From Microcaldota archaeon (GTDB taxonomy: Archaea > Micrarchaeota > Micrarchaeia > Micrarchaeales > Micrarchaeaceae), in NCBI GenBank assembly GCA_021851535.1, contig JAJZDT010000097.1:1-6332 (forward strand): 6,332 nt of DNA, in the 5' to 3' direction. This document shows positions 5,205-6,332 of the stretch, in pieces. The notes beneath the pieces are model-generated. The model was not told where the DNA came from. It saw nothing but the letters and a program-made list of their open reading frames with translations, and did not search any database. Made by a program: the position numbers and the translations under genes. The first letter of the stretch is position 1. Each line of letters opens with the position of its first letter.

Positions 5205-6017
5205 ATGGTAAATGTAACAAAATTAACACAGATGCAAAAAGAGCGTAATGATAGATTAATAAATGCTACGACGAACGAAGATGTTGATAGCGTAAAAGAA
5301 TTGATTGAGAAGGGGGCAGATGTTAATGTGAAGGATGATTTAGGAAGAACAGCACTGCATATTGCTGCTTGGTATAAACATATTGAAATTGCTAAAGTTT
5401 TGATCGAAAATGGGGCGGATGTGGATGCGAAAAATAATGACTGGGAGACAGCGCTGCATTTTGCTAATATAAGTGGAAGTGTTGAAGTTGCAAAAGTTTT
5501 GATCATGAATAATATAGATATAAATGCGAGTGATAAATATGGGAGGACGGCGCTGCATATTGCTGCGGATTGGGGAAGAAAAGACATTGCAAACGTTTTA
5601 ATTACAGAAGGGGCGGATGTGGATGCGAGAGATAATAATAAATGGACAGTACTACATCGTGCTGCTTGGAAAGGATGTATTGAAATTGTTGAAATTTTAA
5701 TTGCGAGAGGGGCAGATGTGGATGCGAAGAATAATTACTGGGAAACGGCGCTGCATTATGCTGCGGATTGGGGAAGAAAAGAAATTGCAAACGTTTTAAT
5801 TATAAATGGCGCGGATGTGGATGTGAGAGATAAATATGGGAGGACGGCGCAAGAAATTGCAATAAAGTATAAACAGTATCAGATTGCAGAACTGATTGAG
5901 AATGCTAAAAAAGAAGTTAGAATTGCTCACAACAGTATTGACATTTTGAATATGGATATGGATGAGCTTGTAAGAAGAGCGGATGAGAGCGCGAAGAGGC
6001 TTTGCAGAAGGAAGTGA
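5205..6017 (+). CDS. ankyrin-repeat protein 4 (five full repeats)
   Basis: A 270-residue protein and the longest complete member. It starts MVNVTKLTQMQKERND at ATG 5205, 4 nt after the preceding stop; an in-frame ATG at 5166 lies within gene 3 and is less likely. The cap is 46 residues. Five 33-residue repeats start at 47, 80, 113, 146 and 179 (GRTALH, WETALH, GRTALH, KWTVLH, WETALH). The C-cap GRTAQEIAIKYKQYQIAELI follows at 212 and the tail fills 245-270. Repeats 3 and 5 share AADWGRK(D/E)IANVLI and are nearly identical in DNA, which points to a recent duplication of two repeats. Repeat 2 is the most divergent: its loop reads NNIDINA instead of GADVDA. Besides the tail cysteine there is one in repeat 4 (KGCIEI). 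A longer solenoid gives a larger binding surface; the partner is unknown. Confidence 0.93.
   Translation: MVNVTKLTQMQKERNDRLINATTNEDVDSVKELIEKGADVNVKDDLGRTALHIAAWYKHIEIAKVLIENGADVDAKNNDWETALHFANISGSVEVAKVLIMNNIDINASDKYGRTALHIAADWGRKDIANVLITEGADVDARDNNKWTVLHRAAWKGCIEIVEILIARGADVDAKNNYWETALHYAADWGRKEIANVLIINGADVDVRDKYGRTAQEIAIKYKQYQIAELIENAKKEVRIAHNSIDILNMDMDELVRRADESAKRLCRRK
5561..5802 (+). repeat. 198-bp-spaced duplication inside ankyrin gene 4
   Basis: The 44 bp at 5561-5604 and at 5759-5802 match at 43 positions by my count and lie exactly two ankyrin units (198 bp) apart. This is what a recent in-frame duplication of a two-repeat block, followed by slight divergence, would leave. Confidence 0.7.
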
Positions 6018-6021
6018 GAGT

Positions 6022-6332
6022 ATGACAAATACAACAACATTAACACCGATGCAGAAAGAACGTAATGATAGATTGTTAATCGCTGCAAAAAATAGTAATA
6101 TTGATAGAGTAAAAGAGTTTATTGATAATGGGGCGGATGTGGATGCGAAAAATAAAGAAGGGAGGACGGCGCTGCATTATGCTGCTTGGAATGGAAATGT
6201 TGAAATTGTAAAGATGTTGATTGAGAATGGGGCGGATGTGGATGCGAAGGATAAGTGGGACGATACGGCGTTACATAAAACTACGTATTGGGGGAATGAA
6301 GAAATTACAGAAATTTTGATTGAGAATGGGGA
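6022..6332 (+). CDS. ankyrin-repeat protein 5, cut by right window edge
   Basis: Open from ATG 6022 to the right edge (103 codons plus 2 nt) with no stop, so the C-terminus and tail are outside. It starts MTNTTTLTPMQKERND, the array's cap, again of 46 residues, with repeats in the same phase: GRTALHYAAWNGNVEIVKMLI from residue 47 and DDTALHKTTYWGNEEITEILI from residue 80. The loops read GADVDAK. It follows the preceding stop by 4 nt, with AAGGAAGTGA over that stop as a possible ribosome site. It shows that the array continues to the right and the total number of members is unknown. A cytoplasmic protein-binding role is inferred from the repeats alone. Confidence 0.9.
   Translation, partial: MTNTTTLTPMQKERNDRLLIAAKNSNIDRVKEFIDNGADVDAKNKEGRTALHYAAWNGNVEIVKMLIENGADVDAKDKWDDTALHKTTYWGNEEITEILIENG

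Larger units (their letters stand above)
3564..6332 (+). repeat. 99-bp coding repeat array (ankyrin units)
   Basis: Across the five genes the DNA repeats with an exact 99-bp period. Each unit contains a block close to ACGGCGCTGCAT and ends with one close to GCGGATGTGGATGCGA. In gene 4 units begin at 5343, 5442, 5541, 5640 and 5739 without any insertion or deletion. The low divergence of these blocks makes the region prone to unequal recombination and to misassembly from short reads. Confidence 0.85.

Noticed and set aside
4228..5587. Long minus-strand open frames across the ankyrin genes, including 4228-4764 and 4817-5587
   Set aside because: They are the mirror of the 99-bp repeats and give Ser/Pro/His-rich repetitive products with no domain. 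The plus strand has clear ankyrin proteins with caps and coupled starts.
3564..6332. Regular repeats taken as a CRISPR array or a minisatellite
   Set aside because: The period is 99 bp with no short palindromic repeat and unique spacers. The repeats are in frame and encode ankyrin helices.

Overview
The window is AT-rich and looks prokaryotic. I favour an archaeon, possibly Thermoplasmata or a DPANN lineage, at about 60% confidence. The reasons are heavy use of AGA/AGG and ATA codons, A/T-only TATA-like blocks upstream of starts that lack Shine-Dalgarno sites, and a histidine phosphatase that, from memory only, resembles those of Thermoplasmatales. Nothing here settles the taxonomy and there is no RNA gene.

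Left part (1-2670, minus strand): a compact three-gene sugar operon read right to left. It encodes an NAD-dependent nucleotide-sugar epimerase/dehydratase, a GT-B type glycosyltransferase 4 nt later, and a second CgeB-like glycosyltransferase 10 nt later that runs off the left edge. This looks like part of a surface-glycan or glycoprotein-glycan locus: one enzyme reshapes an activated sugar and two transferases use activated sugars.

Middle (2671-3530): a 97-nt A/T-rich divergent promoter region, then a plus-strand histidine phosphatase (phosphoglycerate-mutase superfamily) with its catalytic residues present. A 148-nt spacer follows. It holds an 8-bp inverted repeat, a 12-bp palindrome and what looks like the decayed 5' end of an ankyrin gene.

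Right part (3531-6332, plus strand): a head-to-tail array of five ankyrin-repeat genes, the last cut by the window edge. Genes 2-5 share a 46-residue N-terminal cap and exact 33-residue (99-bp) ankyrin repeats. Genes 1-4 share a C-terminal cap and a nearly invariant 20-26-residue tail around DMDELVRRADESAKRLC. The number of full repeats between the caps differs (3, 2, 5 and at least 2 in genes 2-5). Every gene-gene junction has exactly 4 nt between stop and start, so the array looks like one translationally coupled operon. Gene 1 has lost most of the N-cap. The array is visibly more G-rich than the sugar genes and was evidently built by repeated duplication. Its function is unknown. A set of binding proteins with variable repeat length but a constant tail is the most interesting system in the window.
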